NCBI GenBank assembly: GCA_963830455.1
Contig: CAWHMT010000004.1
Location: 310,001 to 374,000 of the forward strand
Source: 20CM-2-65-7 sp963830455
GTDB taxonomy: Bacteria; Gemmatimonadota; Gemmatimonadetes; Gemmatimonadales; GWC2-71-9
Reading direction: 5' to 3'
DNA: 64,000 nucleotides
The position numbers were made by a program, and so were the translations under genes. Of this stretch, positions 34,371 through 42,151 are shown one piece after another. The notes below the pieces were generated by a model. The model did no database searches. It saw only the letters and a list, made by a program, of their open reading frames with translations, and was not told where the DNA came from. Position 1 is the first letter of the stretch, and every line of letters starts with the position of its first letter.

Positions 34371-34974
34371 TCGTGTCCGAACGAGCCTTGGTCGTGTCCG
34401 CCGGCGTGGTGTCAGCCCGCGCTTTCGTCGTATCCGCCCGTGTCGTATCCGGGCGCAGCGGTGTTGGCGGCGGCGCCGGGGGCCGGGGCCTCGGCTGAGG
34501 AGGCGGGGGGGGCGGGGGCGGAGGCGGTGGTGTCGCAGCTGGCGCCGCGGCTGGTGGTGGCGCCGGAGGAATCGTCGCCGTGCCGGTACGCGTCGTACCC
34601 ACCTGGCGAAATTCGACCGGCTGCAAGAACGCGGTCGCCACGGGAACGCCGCGCCGCTTGCCGGGCGCGAACCGCAGTGCCTTCGAGCCCGTCAACGCGG
34701 CCGAGTCGAGCGGCGGATACCCGCTCGACTCCGCGACGCGCGTCGACTCCGGGAGCAGCGTCCCCGTGGAGTCGACGAACAAGCGCAGCGTCACATCGCC
34801 CTCGACTCTCTGTTCGAACAGCACCGGCGGATACGCGATCGGCACCTCGGGATTGAGCGCGACCGGCGCTTCCGACTCAGGCGGCGGGACCTGACTCGCC
34901 TGCCCGTCGGACTGGGGCGAGGAGCCGCGGCAGGCGCAGGTCGCCACGAGCAAGCCAGCCGTCAGCGCTCTCAC
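34354..34974 (-). CDS. TonB-C-domain lipoprotein with proline-rich tail
   Basis: GTG at 34974 overlaps the mutS stop (GTGA). The 206-residue protein has a lipoprotein signal (LTAGLLVATCACRG), a TonB C-terminal-like domain (PPVLFEQRVEGDVTLRLFVD and ESSGYPPLDSAALTGSKALR), and then a long Pro-rich and DTT/KA-repeat tail (PADTTKARSDTSG). The order is reversed relative to classic TonB: the domain comes before the proline stretch and the protein is lipid-anchored. It could bridge to the wall or outer membrane, but this is inference. Confidence 0.78.
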   Translation of the reverse strand: MRALTAGLLVATCACRGSSPQSDGQASQVPPPESEAPVALNPEVPIAYPPVLFEQRVEGDVTLRLFVDSTGTLLPESTRVAESSGYPPLDSAALTGSKALRFAPGKRRGVPVATAFLQPVEFRQVGTTRTGTATIPPAPPPAAAPAATPPPPPPPPPPPQPRPRPPAPPPTPLRPDTTRADTTKARADTTPADTTKARSDTSGSAH

Positions 34975-37542
34975 GGCGTTCCGTCCATCCGGCGTTTCTT
35001 CCATGCCGCGAGGCGATTCAGCGCCTCGAGCGGCGAGAGGGTGTTGACGTCGAGCCCGTCCAGCTCGAGCAGCAGCGGGTCGGGCGGCAGCGCGAACAAG
35101 CCGAGCTGCGTGGCGTCGAGCGGCGCAGGCGCCCGCTGTTTGGCCACATGATGTCCTGCCTCGAGCAGTTTGAGCACCTGCCAGGCACGGGTCACCACCG
35201 GATCGGGCAGGCCGGCGAGACGGCCGACGTGAATTCCGTACGACCGGTCGGCGCCACCCGGCTCGAGCCGGTGCACGAACACGATCTCGTCGCCCACCTC
35301 GCGCACCGCAACGTTAAAGTTGCGCACATGCTCCAACTCTTCGGTGAGCTGGGTCAACTCGTGGTAGTGCGTCGCGAAGATCGTCTTGCAGCCGATGCTG
35401 TTGTGCAGGCACTCCGTGACCGCCCAGGCGATCGCGACGCCGTCGTAGGTCGACGTGCCGCGCCCGATCTCGTCGAGGAGCACGAGGCTGCGGGCGGTCG
35501 CGGCGTGCAGAATCGCGCTCGTCTCGCTCATCTCGACCATGAACGTCGACTGCCCACGGACCAGATTGTCCGACGCCCCGACCCGGGTGAACAGCCGATC
35601 CACGACGCCGATCTTCGCCCGCCGGCATGGGACGAAGGACCCGATCTGCGCGAGCACGACGCACAGTCCAACCTGCCTCAGCAGCGTGGACTTCCCCGCC
35701 ATGTTGGGACCGGTGAGCAGCATGACGCGCCCCGCTTCGTCCAGGACGCACGTCGTTCGGGATGAATCCTTCGCGTCCCCCTCCGCCCGCCATCATGCGC
35801 TCGACGACGGGGTGCCGGCTGCCTTCGAGCTCGAGCCCGAAGTCTGCCGTGATCTCGGGGCGCACGTAGCGCTCGCGTTCCGCGACGTCGGCGAGCGCGG
35901 CCCAGACGTCGAGCTGCGCCAGCACGGCCGCGCTCCGCTGCACGCGCGTGATCTCCGCGCCGACCCGGCGCCGCAGCTGATCCACGACGTCTGCTTCGCG
36001 CGCCGCGATCCGCTCCTCGGCGCCGAGGACCTTGGCCTCGTAGTCCTTGAGCTCGGGCGTGACGTAGCGCTCCGCGCCCGTGAGCGTCTGCCGCCGCTCG
36101 TAGTCTGCCGGAATGCGCTCGCGATGCGTGTTCGTGACTTCGAGGTAGTACCCAAAGACCTTGTTGAACCCGACCTTGAGCGACCCGATACCGGTGCGTT
36201 CGCGCTCGCGTGCCTGCAGCGCGGCGATGTACTGCTTGCCGCCGTCGCGCGTGGCTTTCAGCTCATCGAGCTCGCGGTCGTAGCCGGGCTGGATCGCGTC
36301 GCCCTCATCGAGCTGCGCCGGGGGCCGCTCCACGAGGGCACGCGCCAGCTCGGCACCGATCTCCGCGAGCAGGTCGAGGGTCAGCGACAGCGAATGCGCC
36401 CCGGCGACGTCGGGCAGGCGCTGGATCGAATCGCGCAGCGCGCCCAGCTCGCGCGGGGTGGCGCGACCCAGCGCCGCGCGTCCGGCGAGCCGCTCCAAGT
36501 CACGCACGCCGTCGAGCGCCTCGCGCAGCCGCTCCCGGCCCCGGCCGTCTTTGACCAGGATCTCTACCGCCTCGAGGCGCGCGTTGATGGCCGCCGGGTC
36601 GACGAGCGGTGCGAGCAGCCAGCGCCGCAGCAGCCGCCCGCCCATGGGTGTCAGCGTTCGGTCGATGACCTCGAGCAGTGTGGCGCCCCCCCCTTCGGCC
36701 CCGGCACGCAACGGCTCCACCAGCTCCAGGTTGCGGCGGGTCATTTCGTCGAGGGGCAACACATCGCCCCGCCGCACGATCGTGGGACGGGCCAGGTGGG
36801 GCAGGCCGCCCGGCTTCAGCTCGCGCGCGTAGCGCAGCAGCGCGCCCGCCGCGCCCAGCGCCGGCGCGTCGTCGGGGGCGACGCCGAGCCCGTCGAGCGA
36901 GGCGACACCATAGGTGCGGCTCAGATCTTCGCGGGCGAGCGCGGGATCGAATTCCCACGCCTCGCGCGTGGTCACCGTGGCGGGTCCCGCGGTCATGCCG
37001 CTCTCAGCCGGGACCACCAGCTCGCGTGCTTCATAGCGCGCGAGCGCCGACTCGATGTCCGTCGCCGCGACGACCTCCAACGTCAGCTCGCCGGTGGTGA
37101 TGTCCAGGCTCGCGAGCCCCACGGCCGGGCCGCGCGGGTCGACCGCAACGACGTAGTTGTTGCGGTTCTTGACGAGCCAGTCATCGGTGAGCACTGTGCC
37201 GGGCGTGACGGTTTCGACCACGGCGCGCCGCACGACTCCTTTGGCGAGCTTCGGATCTTCGATCTGCTCGGCGATCGCGACGCGATGTCCTTTCGCGATG
37301 AGCCGCCGCAGGTATTCCGTCGCTGCTTTCACGGGGACGCCGGCGAGGGGGACTTCGGCCGCGCCGCCATTGTTGCGCGAGGTGAGCGTCAGCCCCAGCT
37401 CGCGCGCCGCCAGCTTGGCGTCGTCCTCGAACATTTCGTAGAAGTCACCCATGCGAAAAAACAGGATGGTCTGTGGGTGACGCGCCTTGAGATCGCGGTA
37501 CTGCTGCATGAGCGGCGTCTCGGTCGCCCCACCGGCGGTCAC
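34971..37542 (-). pseudogene. mutS: DNA mismatch repair protein MutS, frame broken once
   Basis: Recognises mismatches and starts repair. The N-terminal part (from GTG 37542) has the mismatch-contact motif FFRMGDFYEMFEDDAKLAAR and runs in one frame to EGFIPNDV. The ATPase part continues in another frame: MLLTGPNMAGKSTLLRQVGL (Walker A), LVLLDEIGRGTSTYDGVAIA (Walker B) and FATHYHELTQL. The switch lies at about 35741-35756, just before Walker A, and one extra base (or two missing) explains it. Restored length would be about 857 residues, normal for MutS. All motifs in both halves are intact, which favours a recent mutation or a sequence error. It overlaps neighbours by GTGA on both sides. Confidence 0.9.
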
Positions 37543-38405
37543 GGCTCCTCCACCACGAACGGCTGACCGCCCACGCGAGTCTTGAGCCGCTGCTGCGTGC
37601 GCGCCGCTTCCTCGCGGGTGGCGTAGCGTCCGACGCGCACCTTGAACAAGCCCGTCGAATCGCGCACAACCCGCGCGTCGAATCCCATCACCTTGAGCTG
37701 CGTCAGCATGTCGTCCACCTGGGCCGCGCTCTTCACGGCCAGTACCTGCACGGCATACGTGCGCGTTCCCCCTCCCGGTGGGGTGGGGGCGCTGGTGTCA
37801 GCGGTCGTCTGGGTGGTGGGCGTCGTGCTCGCCGCGCTACACCGCGCCGCGTAGAACGCCACCTGGTTCTTGAATTCCACGTCGTCGCCGGCGCCGTCCA
37901 ATGCCTGCTGAATCAGCTCACAGCCGCGGGTCTCGTTCTTGAGCTCGAAGTAGGACCGCGCCGCGGAAAAACTCGCGCGCGCCCGGAATGGAGAGTCGGG
38001 ATAATCGCGGTTCAGGCGCTCGGCGGCGTCGATGGTCTTCGCGGGATCGCGCTGCGCAAAGTAGAGCTGCGTGAGGAGCAGCAGCGCGTCATCGGCCCAC
38101 GGGCTCGCGCCGTATTCCACGACGATGCGATTGAGATGCAGCGCGACGGTCGGCGCATCAGGCGCGATCTTGGCGGCGGCGAGCAGCGCCTGCGGGTATA
38201 CCGAATCGCCCGGCGGCAGCGTCGCCAGTGCGCGGCGCACGATCGCGCGGCCCGAGTCTACCTGGCCGGATTGTGCGAGCCGCAGCGCTTCAACGAGGCG
38301 GGCGTCGGTCTGAGAGACTAGACGGTTAGACGGATAGACGGTTAGGGCCATCAGAATCGCGACTCTAACCGTCCAACCGTCCAACCGTCTAACCGCCTGC
38401 CTCAT
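37539..38405 (-). CDS. Exported TPR protein with C-terminal SPOR domain
   Basis: The ATG at 38405 overlaps the holA stop (ATGA). The 288-residue product has a signal-like N-terminus into which an inverted 8-base repeat is inserted (VYPSNRLVSQ). Central helices look like TPR repeats (LARAL..., LLLTQLYFAQRDPAKTIDAA). The C-terminal ~75 residues form a SPOR domain (TYAVQVLAVKSAAQVDDMLT and FKVRVGRYATREEAARTQQR), which binds denuded glycan strands at the septum. A role in division or wall remodelling is likely. Confidence 0.85.
   Translation of the reverse strand: MRQAVRRLDGWTVRVAILMALTVYPSNRLVSQTDARLVEALRLAQSGQVDSGRAIVRRALATLPPGDSVYPQALLAAAKIAPDAPTVALHLNRIVVEYGASPWADDALLLLTQLYFAQRDPAKTIDAAERLNRDYPDSPFRARASFSAARSYFELKNETRGCELIQQALDGAGDDVEFKNQVAFYAARCSAASTTPTTQTTADTSAPTPPGGGTRTYAVQVLAVKSAAQVDDMLTQLKVMGFDARVVRDSTGLFKVRVGRYATREEAARTQQRLKTRVGGQPFVVEEP
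38318..38396. repeat. Large inverted pair of 8-base repeat arms in the SPOR gene
   Basis: The left arm 38318-38345 contains GACGGTTAGACGGATAGACG and GTTAG. The right arm 38365-38396 is CTAACCGT, CCAACCGT, CCAACCGT, CTAACCGC. The arms of 28 and 32 bases are separated by only 19 bases and pair almost completely. It covers the coding region of the signal peptide. Confidence 0.88.
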
Positions 38406-39463
38406 GCAGCCTCCCGATCCATCCTTGCAAACCCCAGCACGAGCTGTGTCACGATTCCTCGATCATCACTGACGGTTGCCGTCTTCAGCGCATTGTCAGC
38501 GGCGAGCGCGGCGCGCAACGCGCGACCGAGATCACCCGCATTCCACTGGAGGCTCCACTTGGCCCAGCGGGCCGCTTCCTCTCCCCAGGTACGGAGCCCG
38601 TAAGGGCGCGCCGTTTTCATCTGGCTTAACACGACACCTTCTGGTCGTGCCGTTCCGCGGTCCCGCTCGGCGCGAGCCAGGGCGGTGCCAACGAGATGCG
38701 TGCCGAGGAGCGACAGGATCTTGACCCCCGACATCCCCGCCTGCTCGAGTATCGGCTCGACGAGCTGCGCCGCGCGCGCGGCCCGCCGCTCCAGGGCGGC
38801 ATCTACGAGGTCGTAAATGGTCTCGCCGCGACGCACGCCGACCATGCTCGTGACGTCGTCGGCGCTGACCGGTTGGCCCGTGCCGGCCGCCAGTGACGCG
38901 AGCTTCTCGAGCTCGCGAGCCAGGGTGCTCAAATCTCCCCCGACGGCACTCAGGAGCAGCTCGACGGCATCCGGGGCGAGCGTCACATCGAGCGTCTTGG
39001 CGCGATGCTGGAGCCAACCCGGCACGCGATTGGCCTCGAGTGGTTCGAGCAGCACGCTCTTGCACCCACGAGCAAGCTCGGCATCGAGGTCCTCGCCCGC
39101 TGCGACCACGAGCACAAGCACGGTGGTCGGATTCGGGTTCGCCAGGTAGCGGAGCAGCTCGTCGCGCAGCTTGGTTTTCCGCTTCCCCAGCTGCTCGACG
39201 CCGCGTACCACGACGGCGCGCCGCTCGGCCAGCATCGGGGGCGTGTTCACCAGGGCGTGGAGCGATTCAGGCGTGAGATCGGCGGCGTAGCGGACGTCCA
39301 GATTGAAATCGCGATTCGACCCCACGGCGGCGTCGAGAAGCGCTCGAATCGCTTCGTCTTTCAGGACTTCCTCGTCACCGTGCAGGAGATAGACGCGTTC
39401 GGGTGCGGCGCCCTTCTTCTTTAGGCTGAGCAGGAGGGCGTCGAAGTCGGTGCGCGCCGGCAT
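38402..39463 (-). CDS. holA: DNA polymerase III delta subunit
   Basis: Opens the DnaN clamp as part of the clamp loader. ATG at 39463 (ARTDFDALLLSLKKKG) gives 353 residues, near family size; the longer open frame upstream is not protein-like. Family features: RVYLLHGDEEVLKDEAIRAL, MLAERRAVVVRGVEQLGKRK, and the helical third domain with WSLQWNAGDLGRALRAALAA. It heads the ATGA/GTGA chain holA-SPOR-mutS-TonB lipoprotein. Confidence 0.93.
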   Translation of the reverse strand: MPARTDFDALLLSLKKKGAAPERVYLLHGDEEVLKDEAIRALLDAAVGSNRDFNLDVRYAADLTPESLHALVNTPPMLAERRAVVVRGVEQLGKRKTKLRDELLRYLANPNPTTVLVLVVAAGEDLDAELARGCKSVLLEPLEANRVPGWLQHRAKTLDVTLAPDAVELLLSAVGGDLSTLARELEKLASLAAGTGQPVSADDVTSMVGVRRGETIYDLVDAALERRAARAAQLVEPILEQAGMSGVKILSLLGTHLVGTALARAERDRGTARPEGVVLSQMKTARPYGLRTWGEEAARWAKWSLQWNAGDLGRALRAALAADNALKTATVSDDRGIVTQLVLGFARMDREAA

Positions 39464-39512
39464 ACAGGCGAAGTTACCGCGCCCCTGTGCCCCGAGAAAG
39501 GCCGAAAAGCCG

Positions 39513-40022
39513 CTAGCGCCCTGAGGATGCGGGCTGAAAGATGATTGTAGGGGGCTGAACCAGCGCGGTGCCGTACGGATACGGGTTGCCGTTGACGACG
39601 CTGGCGCGCGGATCCTGGAACGACACGAATGGCAAGGCTGCGCTCGCGACGGGCTTGGGGAACGCGGCCGGTGGAAGCAATGGCGCTTTGTCGATGCGCG
39701 GCCGCCGCGACACTTCAAAGGAGAACAGGGCTAACGCCGCCAGCACCAGCATCGCCGCCAGGAACCCGGAACGCGCCGGCGGGCGCGGCACGCGGCGCCG
39801 CTCGATCGCGAGCCGCGCGTCGAGGCGCTGGCGGAAGTCGGCAGAGGGAATGATTGGCGACGCGGAGTGGAGAGCCTGGACGGCTTGGCGCACGGTCGCG
39901 TCGTAGCGGCGACACGAAGGGCAATGGGCTATGTGTCGCGTAAAGCGACGCAACTCGCTGGACGACGGGATCAACCCGTCCCGGAACTCGCTGTGCCGCT
40001 CGAGGAACTCATTGCAAAGCAT
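39513..40022 (-). CDS. Anti-sigma factor with zf-HC2 zinc finger
   Basis: A 169-residue membrane protein. N-terminal HIAHCPSCRRYD is the H-x3-C-x2-C zinc finger of ZAS anti-sigma factors, which hold an ECF sigma at the membrane. One membrane helix (SGFLAAMLVLAALALFSFEV) lies at about residues 84-103, then a short Pro-rich outside tail. It is directly downstream of the sigma factor at 40088, the expected partner, with a hairpin between them. Confidence 0.88.
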   Translation of the reverse strand: MLCNEFLERHSEFRDGLIPSSSELRRFTRHIAHCPSCRRYDATVRQAVQALHSASPIIPSADFRQRLDARLAIERRRVPRPPARSGFLAAMLVLAALALFSFEVSRRPRIDKAPLLPPAAFPKPVASAALPFVSFQDPRASVVNGNPYPYGTALVQPPTIIFQPASSGR

Positions 40023-40034
40023 GGTCCAAATGTA

Positions 40035-40072
40035 CCACCCCCGGCCACGCAGTGTTCCGCAGCCGGGGGTGG
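40035..40072. terminator. Hairpin between sigma factor and anti-sigma factor
   Basis: CCACCCCCGGC (40035-40045) pairs perfectly over 11 bases with GCCGGGGGTGG (40062-40072). No T run follows on the minus strand. It could reduce anti-sigma expression relative to sigma, or process the message. Confidence 0.5.
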
Positions 40073-40087
40073 TTAGGCTGGTTTTAG

Positions 40088-40738
40088 CTACACGAGGACG
40101 GGGCCGATGAGCTGGGCGAAGCTGTTCCGTGCCCGATTCAGGCGGCTCTTCACGGTCCCCAGGTTGCAGCCGGTGATTTCCGCGATCTCCTGGTAGCTCT
40201 TGCCCTCGAGCTCACGGAGCACGAACACCTCGCGGTGATGCTCAGGCAGCCGCTGGACGCACTGGTCCACCGCATCCTTCAAGAAACGCTTGCGGTACAG
40301 GTCGTCGGGACGCGCGGTCGTGTCCTCGAACTGCAGCGGCCGATGATCGGCTTCCCAGTTCTTCTTGATCGTCTGAAACAGCACCAGCGGATTCCGGCTG
40401 CGGTTGCGCAGCTCGTTCTTGGCCAGGTTCGAGGCGATCGTATAGATCCAGGTCGAAAACTTCTTGGTCTGGTCGAACCGGTGCAGATGGCGGAAGACGC
40501 GGATGAAGACCTCCTGGACGAGATCTTCGGCCCGCTCGCGGTCACCGATGGTCCGGTTGACGAAGTTGAGCAGGCGTGTCTGGTAGCGGTCCACGAGCGC
40601 GCCGAACGCCTGCGGTTCGCCACTGAGGTGCCGCATCACGACCTGACCGTCCTCTAGCTCGTGCAGCGCTTCGCGCTGCAGAGCGCGCTGCGAATCGACG
40701 GCGGTGGTAGGGCCCTTCAATGTGGTCCGCATGGGCAT
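40088..40738 (-). CDS. ECF RNA polymerase sigma factor
   Basis: A 216-residue sigma-70 family protein. Region 2 has ERAEDLVQEVFIRVFRHLHR and FSTWIYTIASNLAKNELRNR; region 4 has LPEHHREVFVLRELEGKSYQ followed by EIAEITGCNLGTVKSRLNRA. No regions 1 or 3, hence ECF type. ATG at 40738 is used (AGAGAG is close by; ATG at 40732 is an alternative). Controls envelope-stress-type genes together with the anti-sigma at 39513. The 204 bases upstream contain a TGACTT/AAGTCA inverted repeat at 40780-40797 but no promoter I can name. Confidence 0.93.
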   Translation of the reverse strand: MPMRTTLKGPTTAVDSQRALQREALHELEDGQVVMRHLSGEPQAFGALVDRYQTRLLNFVNRTIGDRERAEDLVQEVFIRVFRHLHRFDQTKKFSTWIYTIASNLAKNELRNRSRNPLVLFQTIKKNWEADHRPLQFEDTTARPDDLYRKRFLKDAVDQCVQRLPEHHREVFVLRELEGKSYQEIAEITGCNLGTVKSRLNRARNSFAQLIGPVLV

Positions 40739-40942
40739 CTCTCTGTTTCGAAGCGGAACAGGGAACGTCTTGCCCTGATTGACTTTATGTGAAGTCAGCA
40801 CGAACTGTGCCTCCCAGGCTGGAGGAGTAATCCCTTACAACACAACCACTTACGAGTGGCAACGGACTGCGAACGCAGAATATTGTCCCAACCTGGGGAC
40901 GACGCAATTCCACATTCGATCTAGTTCCGAGGAGCGAAAGGA

Positions 40943-41491
40943 CTAATGCTCCAGGGTGAAACCCGCTACGAATAGGATGGCCAAGCACGTCTTGGCGTCG
41001 CAGATCTCGCCGCTCCGGATAAGAGCAATGACCTCCGACAGGGGCTTGGGCGTCACCTCGATAAACTCGTCGGGCTCGCGAGCGTGCTGGCCCGTGGTCA
41101 GGTCGGTCGCCCAGAACAGGTGAATCCGCTCGTCGGTGAAGCCGGGGGTCGTCCATATGGTAGTGAGACGTTCCACGCGCCCCGCTGACACACCGACTTC
41201 TTCGAGCAGCTCCCGCTCCGCACACACCTGCGGGTCCTCGCCAGGGTTCAACCGGCCCGCTGGGATCTCGAACAGCGTGTCGAGCGCCGCGTAGCGGTAC
41301 TGCTTGATGAGGAGAATCGTCGGGTCAGGGCCCTTGGGATCGGAGGCAAACGGGATGATGGCTGCGGCGCCCGGATGCCGGATCATCTCGAGCTCTCCCA
41401 CCGAGCCATCCGGGAACCGGACCGAATCGATGTCGAGGTTGATGACCTTGCCGGAATACACCCGTTTGCTCTTCAGTGTTGGAATAGCCAT
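40943..41491 (-). CDS. Nudix hydrolase (ADP-ribose pyrophosphatase-like)
   Basis: A 182-residue protein with a complete Nudix box from about 41240: GRLNPGEDPQVCAERELLEE ending in VG, which binds the metal and cleaves a diphosphate. PAGRLNPGE and the following WTTPGFTDERIHLFWATDL are typical of the ADP-ribose pyrophosphatase (NudF) branch. Its start lies 19 bases inside the YdcF-like gene upstream, so both are probably translated from one message. Confidence 0.92.
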   Translation of the reverse strand: MAIPTLKSKRVYSGKVINLDIDSVRFPDGSVGELEMIRHPGAAAIIPFASDPKGPDPTILLIKQYRYAALDTLFEIPAGRLNPGEDPQVCAERELLEEVGVSAGRVERLTTIWTTPGFTDERIHLFWATDLTTGQHAREPDEFIEVTPKPLSEVIALIRSGEICDAKTCLAILFVAGFTLEH

Positions 41492-42075
41492 GTGAATGGG
41501 ACCTTGAATCCTTCGGCGAATAGGTAGCCCGTGTTCCGGCGCAGGCTGGCGTGAATGGGGGACCCGGTTGCGGGCGACGTGTAAGGTACCAGCCCCTGCC
41601 GTCTCGCGATGATTTGCAGCCGCAGCATATGAAAGCCGTCACTCACGAGAAGAACGCGCCGGCTGTCCCGCCCTGCGAACCATTGTCTCAACTGTTCGAT
41701 TGACGCGTAGGTATCGTCGCCGCCCGCGAGGGGAATGACGGCGTCTCCGGGGAGGCCGAGCCGCGCCAGGTAATCGCGGCCGACGTTGGCTTCGTTGAGC
41801 GTGTCACGCGGGCCGACGCCGCCAGTGACGAGCACCACGGGTGCAAGGCCGCGCTGATAGAGGGCTGCGGCATGATCGAGTCGGGCACGAAATACGGGGG
41901 AGGGGCGGCCGTTGTACTGCGCGGCGCCGAGCACGGCAATCGCGTCGGCGGCGGTGGCTTCATCGCGAGCGGCATGGACGGCCACGGTGAGGACGACCGC
42001 GGCCCACGCGAGGCCGATCAGGAGCAGCGCGAGGAGGAGACCGCCGAGGGCACGCCGTCCGGTCCAGAATGGCAT
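41473..42075 (-). CDS. YdcF-like (DUF218) membrane-anchored protein
   Basis: A 200-residue protein with one N-terminal helix (ALGGLLLALLLIGLAWAAVV) and a DUF218 domain: AIAVLGAAQYNGRPSPVFRA, APVVLVTGGVGPRDTLNEAN and RRVLLVSDGFHMLRLQIIAR. The family includes SanA and ElyC, linked to envelope integrity and lipid carrier metabolism; the exact reaction is unsettled. Overlaps the Nudix gene. Confidence 0.88.
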   Translation of the reverse strand: MPFWTGRRALGGLLLALLLIGLAWAAVVLTVAVHAARDEATAADAIAVLGAAQYNGRPSPVFRARLDHAAALYQRGLAPVVLVTGGVGPRDTLNEANVGRDYLARLGLPGDAVIPLAGGDDTYASIEQLRQWFAGRDSRRVLLVSDGFHMLRLQIIARRQGLVPYTSPATGSPIHASLRRNTGYLFAEGFKVPFTWLFQH

Positions 42076-42089
42076 GCCGCAAGATAAAA

Positions 42090-42149
42090 GGGACTAGGGC
42101 TGGGGATTGGGGGCTAGGGAGTGAATCCCTAGTCCCCAGCCCTAATCCC
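42090..42149. repeat. Intergenic inverted G-rich repeat, 7-base periodic
   Basis: GGGACTAGGGCTGGGGATT (42090-42108) pairs over about 19 bases with AATCCCTAGTCCCCAGCCCT and following bases (42124-42149), with G-U pairs. Units are near 7 bases (GGGACTA). Lies between the HEAT gene end and the YdcF start, and may act as a terminator. Confidence 0.75.
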
Positions 42150-42151
42150 AC

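Noticed and set aside
35455..37566. 703-codon plus-strand frame antisense to mutS
   Set aside because: MutS motifs are unambiguous on the minus strand.
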